DNA of 64,000 nt from Batkoa obscura. Lineage: Eukaryota; Entomophthoromycota; Entomophthoromycetes; Entomophthorales; Batkoaceae. Every line of letters begins with the position of its first letter. The stretch's first letter is position 1. The DNA lies in the NCBI GenBank assembly GCA_030770535.1, contig JASVEC010000004.1, positions 806,001 through 870,000 of the forward strand, given 5' to 3'. Of the stretch, positions 1 to 11,221 are shown one piece after another. A program made the translations under genes and the position numbers. Below the pieces are notes generated by a model that saw only the letters and a list, made by a program, of their open reading frames with translations, made no database searches and was not told the DNA's origin.

Positions 1-765
1 CGTAGAGTAAAATCGCGTGAGATTAAGCTTGAAAAAGATCCAGAAACCGGGGAAGAGATTCAGGCATCGGGTTTTAAAAGGGTCGTTCATAGTATTTCAA
101 GGCTATGTACATTAACTTATTGGAAAGAGCTATTTGAAAAAACCGATAATGAGGTTATTGTTGATGTCGAATTAATATCTTGGGCTTTCTTTGAAGCTGG
201 TATAATTGAAGTTACTGGTGCTACTGTATGTTCTTTCTTTTTACTAAGTTATCATGGAATTAATTTTTACGACTCTATTGAATTACAAAAAACCTTTGCC
301 TTTTCTGATCTACCAGATCGTAACACTGTATTTTCAGTAAGTAACGGGCAGCAATTTAAACGAAGTGAATTGTTAGAAATATTAGCTCAATTTGAAACTG
401 TGTATACCTTTTCAGTAGTCATTATCCAAGCCTTTAATATGTTCTGCTGTAAATCTAAAATCACTTATCCATTTGGAAAACGTATTTTTACCAACTATCG
501 TAATTTCGTTGGCCTCTTAATTGGTTTTGTATTAATGGGCTTCCTTGTTTATTGTCCCGGCGTCAATACAGTATTTAACCTTTCACCAAACGTACCTCTT
601 ATCTTCCTCGTTGGTCCTATTCTTACTGGTTGTGTCTTGTTGCTTTATTCTAGCTTAAGATTCTTTCTCACTCAACGTTTTAGGCCTATCAAATTTAATC
701 CTATAATCCAAGGTTTGCTAATGCACCCTACTGTACGTACCATCATCCCTGATTCTAAACCTTAA
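1..765 (+). CDS. P-type cation ATPase, type IIC-like, C-terminal part (5'-truncated by window)
   Basis: An open frame runs from base 1 to a TAA at 763-765, giving about 254 residues with no start, so the gene begins before the window. The visible part resembles the C-terminal membrane domain of Na+/K+- or H+/K+-ATPase-like (type IIC) pumps. These use ATP to move cations across the plasma membrane. Diagnostic stretches are ELISWAFFEAGIIEVTGA (family M7 region), then YTFSVVIIQAFNMFCCKSK (M8-M9 linker), a positively charged FGKRIF loop, and two further hydrophobic helices before a short tail. The linker preceding M7 (about residues 1-55) is longer and more charged than in animal pumps. Catalytic DKTG and nucleotide-binding regions lie outside the window, so ion specificity cannot be judged. 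The ER-type Ca2+ pump is a less likely alternative. Confidence 0.78.
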   Translation, partial: RRVKSREIKLEKDPETGEEIQASGFKRVVHSISRLCTLTYWKELFEKTDNEVIVDVELISWAFFEAGIIEVTGATVCSFFLLSYHGINFYDSIELQKTFAFSDLPDRNTVFSVSNGQQFKRSELLEILAQFETVYTFSVVIIQAFNMFCCKSKITYPFGKRIFTNYRNFVGLLIGFVLMGFLVYCPGVNTVFNLSPNVPLIFLVGPILTGCVLLLYSSLRFFLTQRFRPIKFNPIIQGLLMHPTVRTIIPDSKP

Positions 766-3138
766 CTATCCTCACCAAGGTTTTGTATTAATATTTAATA
801 AAACTAATTGTTTTTTATTTTTTAGATTATCTACTTTAATATACGATAATGTTTCTCATTTTACTATTTTCCTAATAATTTTTAATTTAAGTTGGTTGAA
901 AAATAGCAAAAGACATTCTGATATGCAGAATTGCAAATGCTATAGTAAAAATAATACATTGTAAAGCTAATTACAATGTTCTCATCGTTAAATAGTATCG
1001 AAACTTCTAGGGTTTTTTAGTAAGTAAATGGTTCTTAAATATATACTATACAAAAACGATTAGAAAGGGGTATTTTTTTGGCATGTTCCTACTTTCTCCT
1101 ATTCTGGTATCTTAATAAAGCCTTGTAACACATTCAAATAATTCAATAAAACTCTATTTTATTTGTATATATGATAGATACTAGCACATTAGATCTCATT
1201 AATATCGACAGCTATCCAAATATAATTTTATAATTCAAAATGAAATATTTTTGATTGAATTTTATAGATAAAAAGAGATATGGGGATATATTTTTTTGTT
1301 TAAGAATTTTACTAACAATCTTTCCGCTCAAATAGCGCTTAAAAATGGAAAAAATAATGAAGCCAAAAACACCCTCATATAAAAGTTCAATCAAAAATTT
1401 TATTTATCTATTTAATATGTCAGAAGTCAATAGTTTAAAATTTTAAAAAAGTATTAAGGATATAAAAACACTAAATATATCGAATGTGAGTAGCAAAATA
1501 AAATAGTAGTGTATTTCTTAGTATTTTCAATTAAATTTTGAGAATTATTTTGAGAGTTATTTTAAATTAGTATTAAACTAATTACAGGATTCACTAAAAG
1601 AATTAAGAAACGCAAACAAAAATAAACATTTTATTAAAAAATTGTTATTTGTTTAGAAAACTCCGATATTTTAAACTTATTCAATTAACCTAAATAAATA
1701 AATTTAAGGAATTGAAAAAATGGTTAAAGTAAGTATACTGCTATCGTTATAACCGTAATAAACTAGCCTTAAAGTATAAGTATGATTATGCCATCTATAA
1801 TTATTTATATAGTATATAAATTTAATAAATATCTTCGTAAAAATTAGGCCTATCAATTTATTTTTATTGATTCAAACTATTATAATAAACTTAGTAAAAT
1901 CAAAATAGAATGACAATAATTGTAGGCTGGTAAAAGCATCTATGTAATCATTCATGGCAATAATATAGCTTAAAACAATAGTAAATAAAGATTAATTTTT
2001 GATAGGAAAAAAACAATATTCAGTAGTATAGGATTCCTTAGATCTCCTTTTTGATGGCTTTGTTTTTATACAGAATTCTAAATTTGTTAAATCACATCAC
2101 CTTGATAACAAAATTCAATAAACTTGATTAATATAGTGCTTAGTTACAAATATTATTCGAGTTATGATCCTCATTATTTTACCGAAATAGTATTATAAGG
2201 GCATTGATCAATATTTTATTTACTACATATATGCTCAGAAAAATCGCCTATCGCTTATTATAAAATATCAGCGACTAGAGTTATCTTCCTGAGAGGAAAT
2301 TTAAAACACGACATTCGGCATATGTTAACATAGTCGAGTTCGATTTTGTATAGTAATCAGAAGGGTACAAATTATATTAGAAATATGAGTTAGTTCAAAC
2401 TTAAGGTTTAGTCCTTTTCAATTTTGGTATATGAAAAAATTGTAAATTAAGGTTAAATATAGTTAAAGCTACCCTTTTTTAATTTAAGAATTGGTTCATA
2501 ATTTTTATGTTAAGCTTGAAACAAGCTGTAAAAAAAACTATCCGAAACTGTGGACAAGTTTTTCAACTTACCCATACTTGCATACATACACTTTGTTTTT
2601 CAGTCCTCTATTTTAACCTCTCACTCTTATTCTCCTAGCCGCTTTATTGTGCTTTAGGAAATAAGACGCTTTGCTCTTTTACCCTTCCAAGGTTTATAAA
2701 GAACTTATTAAAACAATATAACATAAAACTTAATCACACCAGGGGTAGCCCTTTTATTTCCCAATAAAGATTGGAGATTTTGAAGTACTTTCTAAAACAA
2801 TCACCCCTTTTGGGCAAATCTACTACAGAAAGGACATAGAATTACTATAGTTGAATTTTTATACATGATAAGTATTTTGTTTCTAGACATAAAAATATTT
2901 GGTGTTGTAATCAATGGCTTTTCTATTATTTTTGCTCAAAAAAGGGAAACTATTAAAAACTGCCTTACATTTGCATACGATATAGGAACAATTGATTAAA
3001 GCTTTAGGAACCTTAGATGCAGGGTTCTTTGTAGCGTGCCAAAGTAGTTGCCTCAAAAAATGATATAAATAGTCAAAGTAAGAGAAAGATAAAATCAAAG
3101 CTTAACAAAGTTCTTGTTATTCATATATTCAGATTAAA
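766..3138. other. Intergenic, AT-rich, one MITE-A copy
   Basis: About 2.4 kb separates the ATPase end from the DUF4436 gene. It holds one MITE-A copy (1282-1376). The rest is AT-rich, with many stops in all frames. The stretch 2540-2720 is a little richer in C and T, which may mark a decayed exon or the upstream region of the next gene, but I could not recognise a protein in it. Confidence 0.6.
1282..1376 (+). repeat. MITE-A copy 1
   Basis: A 95-bp copy of the small terminal-inverted-repeat element found 14 times in this window. It begins GGGGATAT and ends ACACCCTC, and is flanked on both sides by ATAT (1278-1281 and 1377-1380), the apparent target duplication. The conserved core GTTTAAGAATTTTAC then CTCAAATAGCGCTT is intact. 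It has no coding capacity, so mobility would depend on a transposase supplied in trans. Confidence 0.88.
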
Positions 3139-4113
3139 ATGTCAATCAAAGATTTCTATGAAAGGATTATGTCCACAACAAGACTTAGGAGAATCTTTCT
3201 CTCGATTATAGGTATATGTCTATGGTGTATCATCGTCATCCCAGTCGTTAACAAGATACATGACCCAGCTATAAGAGAGTTCAAGAATTTTATACCAGAG
3301 TATGTATCCGAAGGATACGCTCCTCCTGGGGCTGAAATTGAGGATAAAAAGGCATTTGGTGGCGTTGCACTATTTCTTTCATTCCAATCTGTCGAAGCAC
3401 CAGCTCGTAAAATTAATTTAAGTACGAAGTTTCAAATGTTCGGTGATGATTATGTTGATGAATTCTACACCTCGAATCAAAATGTCACTTGTGATTTATT
3501 GTATGAAAAGAAGATCATCATAAAGGGGCAGCCTACCAATACCGTCAGTTTTACTATTCCAATAGTTTATGGAACTATTCGTGACTATCCAGCTGAATCC
3601 TACCTTGGGTTACTTACTGCTATTTGCTTAGATTCTAAGAAAAAACCCCTTCCATTAGCTATATACGTTGATAAAAGTTTAGTAAGTCATACGCCACAGA
3701 TAGAAGTAGATTCAATTAAAGAAGGGGATAATAAGGAGAATTTCCTTGGTACATATAATAGTCTAGATGCTATAGCTATTGCAATTCAATTAACTACACC
3801 TAGTTCCAGTCAAGCATTTTCCTTTTTCTTAATGGCTGTTATGTGGGGATTAGCTATTCCATATGGAATCATCACCTATGATTATGTTATACCAAGGCGT
3901 GAAGTACCTCCTCCTTTAATAGCTGTTGGTGTTTCCATTCTTTTCGCTTTACCAACTGTTAGAAATTCCCAACCTGGTTCTCCAGTTATGGGTTGTCTTG
4001 CAGATTACATTGCTTTCTTTTGGTGTATTGGTATCGTTGCTGTTTGTATTATGTTCAACTTGTTCTCATACGCCTTAAGATGGAGAAAACCAGTGTTAGA
4101 TTTATCCAAATAA
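3139..4113 (+). CDS. DUF4436-family membrane protein
   Basis: Single-exon gene for 324 residues; function unknown. One hydrophobic helix sits near the N-terminus (about residues 18-38). A large soluble region of about 180 residues follows, and three helices lie near the C-terminus (about 226-246, 256-275 and 290-312). The C-terminal motif with invariant-looking ALPTVRNSQPGSPVMG, then DYIAFFW, is what I associate with DUF4436, a family known from fungi and some actinobacteria. The soluble part is probably lumenal or extracellular, anchored at both ends. The start chosen is the first ATG of the frame, directly after an A-rich leader; nothing upstream in frame extends it. The family assignment rests on recalled motifs, not a search. 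Confidence 0.72.
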   Translation: MSIKDFYERIMSTTRLRRIFLSIIGICLWCIIVIPVVNKIHDPAIREFKNFIPEYVSEGYAPPGAEIEDKKAFGGVALFLSFQSVEAPARKINLSTKFQMFGDDYVDEFYTSNQNVTCDLLYEKKIIIKGQPTNTVSFTIPIVYGTIRDYPAESYLGLLTAICLDSKKKPLPLAIYVDKSLVSHTPQIEVDSIKEGDNKENFLGTYNSLDAIAIAIQLTTPSSSQAFSFFLMAVMWGLAIPYGIITYDYVIPRREVPPPLIAVGVSILFALPTVRNSQPGSPVMGCLADYIAFFWCIGIVAVCIMFNLFSYALRWRKPVLDLSK

Positions 4114-5233
4114 GTAAGTAATAGTTTAATAACAATTGTGCTTTTAACCCTACCCAATGTTTTATCATAAATTACTGTAGTTGTTCTTTAAATAAAGTAA
4201 TTTTCAAAGAAAGAAGAATTCTAAAACTTATAATTTAAGGTTAAATAAACAAATAAATTCAATACAAAGCCAAAACATTTGATCTTATTTAAAAGCCTTT
4301 TTCGGCTGTTTAATAAGGCTATAGTGACTTGTTATCTTCAATATTTACGTTTAAAAACTTTAATTACAATTCCTTTTCACTAGAAGAGATTTGAGATATA
4401 GTAATAGAACTTAATCTACGATTTTCAACTCCAGTAAGTGATAAAATGCCCCGGATGAAGTTCGATCCACTCACCTTTTCTTTTAAACTGATATTATTAT
4501 TGAGTATTTCATGTACCATATACTAAGCTGATATCACTAAAACAGGGGCTTTTTTAAATTACTTTAAGACTTTTTGGCACCTTGTACGTAGGACACATTA
4601 CTTGTTATATCCATAAGCTAGGATAATTTTATGGCATCTTCATTTTTAAACAGTATATAGTTTTGATGATTCTGATTAGATTGAAAGTTATTTACTAAAC
4701 TGAACGCTTTTGTATGTGGTTTACATTAAGCATCATCATTTGGGGATGTGTTTTTTTATTTAAGAATTTTACTAACAATCTCTCCGCTGAAATAGCGCTT
4801 AAAAAATGGAAAAAGTGATGAAGCTAAAAAAAACATCCTCATTTATTGTCTTTGGGTTATGAAATAGTTGGACTTTATAACAGGTGGTAGCCAAATCTAT
4901 AAAATGTTATAACGGCTCTGTATTGTCTATAGCATTACTTTGTTTTTTTTCAAAACAAAAGGTGTAATCTAATTTTATAAGCTTAAATACAAATTATAGA
5001 AATTTAAACTAGCAATTTGTTATTTAAAATCTACTGCTCTGTAAAAGCATAAGTTATTTTTATTAATATTTGAATAAAATTAATATTTGGCTAATAGATA
5101 TTTTATAATAGATTACTATCTAACTTTAAATAAACAAAATTTGACAAAATAAATATCGTAAAAAATAAACAAAACTAAATGTGGCGTTTAATTTAATAAT
5201 TAAATAAATAGGTGGTTAGTCAATCAAGCTGCC
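4114..5233. other. Intergenic with one MITE-A copy
   Basis: Region between convergent genes. It holds MITE-A copy 2 (4742-4840) and AT-rich sequence with no open frame or RNA gene that I can support. Confidence 0.6.
4742..4840 (+). repeat. MITE-A copy 2 (ATTT target duplication)
   Basis: A 99-bp copy running GGGGATG to CATCCTC, flanked by ATTT on both sides (4738-4741 and 4841-4844). This flank differs from the usual ATAT and shows that the duplication is real and four bases long, rather than ATAT being part of the element's own ends. Confidence 0.88.
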
Positions 5234-6358
5234 TTATTCCAATTCTATCTCAAGCTTCATTTTCTTTGCTAAACTGTCTAAATTCGAAGCTTCATTTTTA
5301 AAATTAAAAATATCACTGTCTAAGCTAGTACCAGAATCAACTTTTAAACTGATATCATCATTACCTAAGTTAATAGATTCATTAAGATCAGCTGGAAACT
5401 GGCTTGGATTAAAAATTTCAGATGAATTTTCTAAATCCGATTCTGTTCCATTACTAAAACAGCTATTTCTTTTATTATGATTACTTTTAGCTTTATTAAC
5501 TCTTCTTGAATTTTTTTTATAGTATTCCTGTCCCAAAGTTTGAAAGTTGGAATTATACTCAAGTGCTAACAATTCTTTTTCGTATTGTTCAATCTTTTGA
5601 TCAAGTATTTCAATGTCCTTTTTGATCTTTGTTTGATCTTTTTTAATCTGCACAGTATCATATTTACTTAACTCCATCTCTCTCACACTATAAACTTGCT
5701 GTAAATCATCGACCTCTTTTTTTACCTATTTAATAGAATTAATGTTTTCATTTATTTAATACTTCTTAACTTACCTTATTAAGAGCTTCATCTCGTTTTT
5801 TTTCTTCCAAAGTTAGTTTTTCAATTGTATCCTCAACATTTGCAATTTCCATCCTATATCTTTCATTTTCCTCTAAAAAAATAATTTAATAATCTTATTA
5901 TTTTTAGCAATAAATCACTAACTCATTATACTGTTGTTTTGATTAATAACTTCTTTCTTTTCTTTTTTTATACCTTCCAGCCTTTTTTCAAGCATGTCAT
6001 ATTTTTCTAATTCCTTCTTAGATTAATTTTAAATTAAATTAAATTGATCATAGCTACCATAATAAACATCTTTTCATTCTCATCATATTGGTTTACAATC
6101 CTCTTTAATTCTTTCTGGGTATTTCGAAATTTCTTTGTTATATTAATATCAAACTCAACACTACCATTCTGTTGTTTGAAATCGATACTTAATACCTCAC
6201 TTGCTTCATTGATCATATCTATCAATTGATGATAATTATTTGTATAAGTTTCATCAGTGTCCTAATTAAGGATTTTTACTATTAGTGTCTGTTATGATTA
6301 TGACTTCTCTTGTTTAGGCTTACACTATAATCTTCTAGTTCTACTTCGGGATCCGACA
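5234..6358 (-). CDS. Coiled-coil protein, unidentified
   Basis: Read as a spliced gene starting MSDPEVELEDYS at 6358 and ending LAKKMKLEIELE at 5234. I see four short introns: about 6254-6324 (donor GTAAGC), one near 6013-6053, one near 5876-5935, and 5727-5775 (donor GTAAGT, acceptor TAG). The protein is about 300 residues. Its middle is a long, highly charged coiled coil (KELEKYDMLEKRLEGIKK, ending in QKIEQYEKELLALEYNS). A Ser/Asn/Asp-rich tail follows. I do not recognise the family. A structural, kinetochore or trafficking coiled coil is possible, but nothing in the sequence decides. The intron-exon phases join without stops, which supports a real gene. Confidence 0.6.
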
Positions 6359-7175
6359 TTAAATTGAATAAAGAATATAAAGAACTCAATTGAAATTTTG
6401 TTTTTATTCAAATATCATTATAATTTATCTCATCAGTTTATCCTAGTTTGAAAAACTCCTCTGGATATTATTGGCTAATTAAGCTAAGTTTAAAGTAGCT
6501 TTGATGTATTAAATTGAAAGAACTTAGTTAAAAGACTAAGAAACAAACAGTTTATTGAGCACTTGTTTTGTTGTGCGATAGGATCTATGTTAAAAGTTTT
6601 ATTATATAGCTTTATGAAGACATTTAAAGAAGCAAATCTATACTCAAAGATTAATTCCAAGTAATCTTTGCCTCTAACCCTTTAACCCTTTAACCACAAA
6701 ACTCGATAAAATCCACTATTCAAAATGTACTTTGAGTGGCTTATTTCCATGTAGAGGTGTTTTTTAGTTTCATCACTTTTTCCATTTTTTAAGCGCTATT
6801 TGAGTGGAAAGATTGTTAGTAAAATTCTTAAACAAAAAAATACTTCTCCATATAAATTCATAATTATTGAAATCGATGAAAATCAATTATGCTATGTATT
6901 TATTTTCCTTTTAATATTATTATCATAAAATCCATCAACATCTTAAACTGTTTACCTTGATTTACATTATAATACCAACATCTTGAACCATCACACATCA
7001 ATAAAGATTCAGATATAGGCAACAAAGCGCTCCACATTGTAAATGATATTTGCTTATTTTCATTCAAAAAATAAATTAAATAAAAAATCATGTTTGTTAC
7101 TATAATAAAAAATCATTAACTATTTATCTAAAAAAGGGTTTATTAATTCGAATAAAAGGCGCTTCCCTTCTTCAG
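6359..7175. other. Intergenic with one MITE-A copy
   Basis: Contains MITE-A copy 3 (6754-6849). Short reverse-strand open frames near 6900-7091 have no recognisable protein and biased composition, so I leave them out. Confidence 0.55.
6754..6849 (-). repeat. MITE-A copy 3, ends diverged
   Basis: A 96-bp copy in reverse orientation. The left end reads GAGGTG rather than GGGGTG, and the left flank no longer matches the right flank ATAT (6850-6853), so this is an older copy. The core with AGCGCTATTTGAG is well preserved. Confidence 0.82.
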
Positions 7176-7577
7176 CTAATGAACATAGCTAGAGTAAGCG
7201 GTACTCATCCAAAGAATAGAAAAGGAGGACACAATAAAAGGGGAGATAGAGGCCCTGTTAAGTTTCACTGTTTTATAAACGAACAACTCAGTACTAAAGT
7301 GGAAAAAGGCAAGTAAATAGGTCAATAAACAGAGCGAATAAACATGTTGATTATTTATATAGAAAGCAGAGTATAAACGAATTAATCCTGAAATCAAAGT
7401 CCAAGTTCCAAATAATCGAGAAGATAATTCAGTGACTTGTTGTTTATTACCACTATAGATTTCATGATTGAATTTAAACGGACTTATAAAACATTGGACT
7501 GAGTTGAACAAAGCAGCTACTGAAACTATCAATTGCCATTTAGGTAATAAGCCGGATGCTATGGACAATAATACCAT
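7176..7577 (-). CDS. ERG28: ERG28, ergosterol biosynthesis scaffold protein
   Basis: Single-exon gene for 133 residues, the usual size of Erg28. Erg28 is an ER membrane protein that tethers the C-4 demethylation enzymes (Erg25, Erg26, Erg27) and other sterol enzymes. Four hydrophobic helices are visible. The family core is clear: RLFGTWTLISGLIRLYSAFYINN, then YSLCLLTYLLAFFHFSTELFVYKTVKL, near residues 54-105. The C-terminal helix contains IVSSFSILWM. The start is the ATG at 7577, followed directly by a hydrophobic stretch as in homologues. It implies that the organism makes ergosterol-type sterols by the standard fungal route. Confidence 0.9.
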   Translation of the reverse strand: MVLLSIASGLLPKWQLIVSVAALFNSVQCFISPFKFNHEIYSGNKQQVTELSSRLFGTWTLISGLIRLYSAFYINNQHVYSLCLLTYLLAFFHFSTELFVYKTVKLNRASISPFIVSSFSILWMSTAYSSYVH

Positions 7578-7870
7578 TTTGGTTTGTTTTTAAAAGGATA
7601 AGATTCAAGAATTGTAGATTTTAGGTTATTAGGTTCACTTTTGATTATTATTGGTTGAAAATAAACTTTGAGATTTAATTGAATATTTTAACTTTCTAGA
7701 ATAATACTAGTAAATGTTGTAGAAACGGATTGCAATTAAATTAAAATACTTCCATTAAAAAATATATACCATAATCCAAAGCAACAATTAGAAATTTAGT
7801 GATAATAACAATGAATTAAAATTAGATATTTAAAATATATTTATTGAAACACAACATATTCCGATATCAA

Positions 7871-9685
7871 CTAAGGCAAAGGTTCCTCGGAATCCGATAG
7901 ACGAGAAAGATGTATATAAGCATCCGTTCCATAACTAAAAACTATTAGGGTCTTTATTTCATTTATATAATCAAAACATTACCCTTCCATTGAAATTATT
8001 TTAATATCTCCACCAAAGTACCTTGCATACTATAAATCAATTTAATAAATACTTGTTAAACTAATATAAATAACATTACCAATCTAGATAAAGGTAATCC
8101 ATACCCAAAGCCTGCCATAGGTGCTTTAAAGTCAGTCTTATTAAAATCAGGGTCTAACTGAGGTGTTTCTGCTGTTGTATACCTATAATATCATATTTTA
8201 CCATCTGTCTAAACAATAATAAAACTACTTACATATAAGTCCATACCATAGGAAGTACAGATCTAGGAATACCTCCGCCTTCATCAGAAATCTTAATGGT
8301 GATATCCTAAACAATTTAGATAAACATAGTAATAAACTAGTAAGATAAATTTACTTCGTTTCCTTTTGCTACTATAATTTTAATAGGTGGGTATTCATCA
8401 TCACAATCATCACCGAAACGATCAACTACTGCTCTTAATGAATTTTTCAACAATTCAAATAGCACATGATGTAGATGGGAAGGTACATACATAAACTCTA
8501 AATCGTCTGGACAATGCAAAATGATCCTTGGAGCTTTAAATAAACCATAATAATCTTCACAAATAAAGGAAGCATTGTCTATCGCTTCTTGGGCTATTTG
8601 ACTAATCGAAGTTTTTGTACATATTATTCCAACATAATCTTCTTTCTTTTCTTCCCGGTGTAGTGCAATATGTTGTCCTAATTTTGAGTATTAAATTAAT
8701 TATTGTGTTTGTAGCATCTAAATTACCTAACAACATTCTTATACCAATTCTTGACATATAAAATCGATCTAAAAAGGATTGAATATCTGTGTCAATAAGT
8801 TTACACTTTTTAGCTGATTTATATTCCACAATTCCTTGAGCTAGATAAGTCGTAAATGATTATTTTTCATAAAAGTATAATTTATACCCTAAAAAATTAT
8901 TAGCCATGATTTTCAAATAAAAATTAAGTAACTTACTAAGGTTGTAACTACCGGATCGTGTCTTCGTTTAATTTTTTCCATTAAAGCAACGAACTGGTCA
9001 TTGCTTTTTACCACCTCTGAAGGAAGGTCCTCCTTTTCAATCGGTGTGTAATAACTGACAAACATTAAATAACTTAATTAGCCTAAATTTAAATTAATTA
9101 CCGGTGGTGCAAAGATACAGAACCATTCGATCTATAGGAAGCAGGGATATCCGGATTCCTTTTAGAAGTAGGTAATTGTAATAAATTAGAATCTTGGGTG
9201 TTAACTGTGCGAAATACATTTTTTAAATTAGCTGGAAGTGCTTTATTAAATTTTATAATATCCTAATAGATCAATTAATAAAAGTATTAAAACAAGTTAC
9301 AAAAGATTACTTCAAATGACTCTGCATACCAGTGTTTTACTTTTTGAACTGAAGGCATAGCAGATAATCCATCTGGAAGGTTGTCTAATTCTACTACTCT
9401 ATGAGCTAACCTAACTGGTAATTCCTCTATTATCGTTATTAATATATAACTTTATAAGTTAAATAAATATCAAGTTACCAGAAACAAACTGGGATGCTTT
9501 TAATAAAGTTCCAATAGAGGGGTGGTGACCTAAATTAAGACCTTAGCTTAATATCAGAGCTATGACTCAGTAAAAGTTAAAGGCATACCAAACTTAACCA
9601 TCTGACTTAACGAGACTCCAGTTTGCGGAAACTTTGAAAAGTGGGTAATGTCCCTATATAATTGTTGGGGAATTTTTGTAAACAT
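7871..9685 (-). CDS. Pyruvate dehydrogenase kinase, mitochondrial (PDK/PKP family)
   Basis: Spliced gene starting MFTKIPQQLYRDITHF at 9685 and ending RLSDSEEPLP with a TAG at 7871-7873, with roughly nine short introns. The enzyme phosphorylates and inactivates the E1-alpha subunit of the mitochondrial pyruvate dehydrogenase complex. The N-terminal helical domain contains LAHRVVELDNLP and RFYMSRIGIRMLLGQHIALH. The GHKL ATPase domain has an N-box (HHVLFELLKNSLRAV, about 8430-8485), a G1 box (SDEGGGIPRS), and GFGYGLPLSRLYARYFGGD, followed by MEGYGTDAY. These favour PDK over branched-chain ketoacid dehydrogenase kinase, whose N-box differs. Several exon joins restore these motifs precisely, for example RMLLG|QHIALH across the intron near 8680-8730. 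The N-terminus could serve as a mitochondrial presequence, but I cannot confirm import. Confidence 0.9.
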
Positions 9686-10279
9686 GGCCTTCGATTGTCT
9701 ATTTCATAAAATAATGGTGTTTGTAATATTAAATGTAATAGTTGAAAAATTGGAAAAATAGTTCATTTAAATGTGTTGTTTGATGTATTTATTTCTTTTA
9801 AGCCTCTGTTAGCTGATTGGCCCACTATGTTAATGACTAATATTCAACTGCAATGTTGATTTTTTTAAAAACATAGTCACTATTCTTAATCAGTAAGGAA
9901 TTTAGCCAATCAAAATTCATCTTTATTTTTAACCATAAAGTAGTGAATAAGGTGAGTTAACTAAAACTTAAGATCAAGTTGGGTAAATTGATTTATTTAA
10001 ATGTAAATAATTTAGCCAAAACAAAAAGATTTAATTTGTAATGTTTGATATTAAGAATTGTAATCTTTACTTTAATACTATATTGATTAAGCAAACTATT
10101 TTAATACCTATATAATATTAATAAAATAAAATTAATAGCACTCAACTTGAGCGAATTTCAAAATTCTACTAATAAACATCCTTGCCTATAAGACTTAAAT
10201 GAATTTGATTGGTATTACTGAAACCCCAAGAAGTTTTAAACTAAAAAATTAGCAAAATATAATTCTATATTGTTAATCC
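9686..10279. other. Divergent intergenic region
   Basis: About 590 bases between the divergent PDK and CRIPT starts. AT-rich, no open frame or repeat recognised. It presumably holds both promoters. Confidence 0.6.
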
Positions 10280-10817
10280 ATGGTTTGTAAAAAATGTAAT
10301 AAAGTACTAGAATATCAAAAAATCCACATTAAACTCAATTCAATAGGCGAAAAGAAATTAGGCAAGGTAATATGTCCGGATAAATGGAAGGATGGAGCTA
10401 GGAATAGTTCAAGTAAGGCTAATAATGTTATTTTAAATGAAAGGTTAATCAAGCTTAAGCTGGGAAAGATAGAAAGCTTAATGAAAATAAGCTATTAACT
10501 AAAAAGAAAGCTGATGGGTAAAATCATCAATTAAAATATCGAAAATGAGACTAACCCAAGTTCCAGTTTAAATCCTTATGCTAAAAAATGTAAAGTTTGT
10601 AAAGCTAGTGTCCATCAAACTCAAGCGAATTACTGTCAAGGTGAGTTATAATTTTTTTTAACTTAGTTAAATCTAACAATTTAAAAGGTTGCGCTTATAA
10701 AAAAGGTAGTAAAAACAACTACTTAATAAATAATCGAGTTAATATGCTTTAGGTATTTGTGCAATGTGTGGGAAACAGATTTTGGACGTTTCAATGTATA
10801 GACAAAGTGCTAAATAG
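10280..10817 (+). CDS. CRIPT: CRIPT, cysteine-rich zinc-binding protein
   Basis: Reading straight through gives only a short, odd open frame. Splicing five introns (10296-10346, 10413-10458, 10518-10560, 10641-10687, 10706-10752) yields a full CRIPT of about 100 residues. It starts MVCKKCEKKLGKV, then CPDKWKDGARN, GKDRKLNENKLLTKKKA, NPYAKKCKVCKASVHQ, YCQGCAYKKGICAMCGKQILD, and ends YRQSAK. The paired CxxC motifs that bind zinc are all present. CRIPT was named for binding a PDZ domain of PSD-95 in animals. It is also conserved widely in eukaryotes and has been linked to spliceosomal complexes. Exon 5 (10688-10705) is only 18 nt. All introns begin with GT and end with AG. Confidence 0.9.
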
Positions 10818-11221
10818 GGAAACAACTTTATATTGGCTCAATATTTAGTTGAAGTTCTTGAGGATGTACAATACTATTTCTTATCTTTGATCCTATTTTA
10901 TAGTGAAATAAATGCAGCTTAGCTGAATAATAAGTATTGAATAAATACTACATTTAATTATCTTTAAATTACTATTTTGAGATATGTTAAATAATATTAA
11001 CGATAACGAATTGAAGTTATTCAGATTTATATTATGCTATGTTCAATCTATTTAATTAGATGTATTATCGTTTAATATTTTATTTGGAGTTTATTTATAC
11101 TTCATTTAAAAAACATTTTCATAGAGATTACTTGCTGAAAAAACGCAGCAATTTTAAATTTAATTTATTACGTAGAAGCAAAAAAGTTAAAAGCACTTTT
11201 TAACAACTTTAATCATCAAAC
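10818..11221. other. Intergenic, no feature seen
   Basis: About 400 AT-rich bases between two genes in the same orientation. I see no exon upstream that would add the helical repeats of a full CSN4 to the next gene. Confidence 0.55.

Noticed and set aside
2883-3098. 71-residue open frame on the minus strand just before the DUF4436 gene
   Set aside because: Overlaps the upstream region of a well-supported gene, has no recognisable motif and a composition expected of chance frames in AT-rich DNA.
6900-7091. 63-residue minus-strand frame
   Set aside because: No homology recognised, no splice context, low-complexity C-terminus; left as intergenic.
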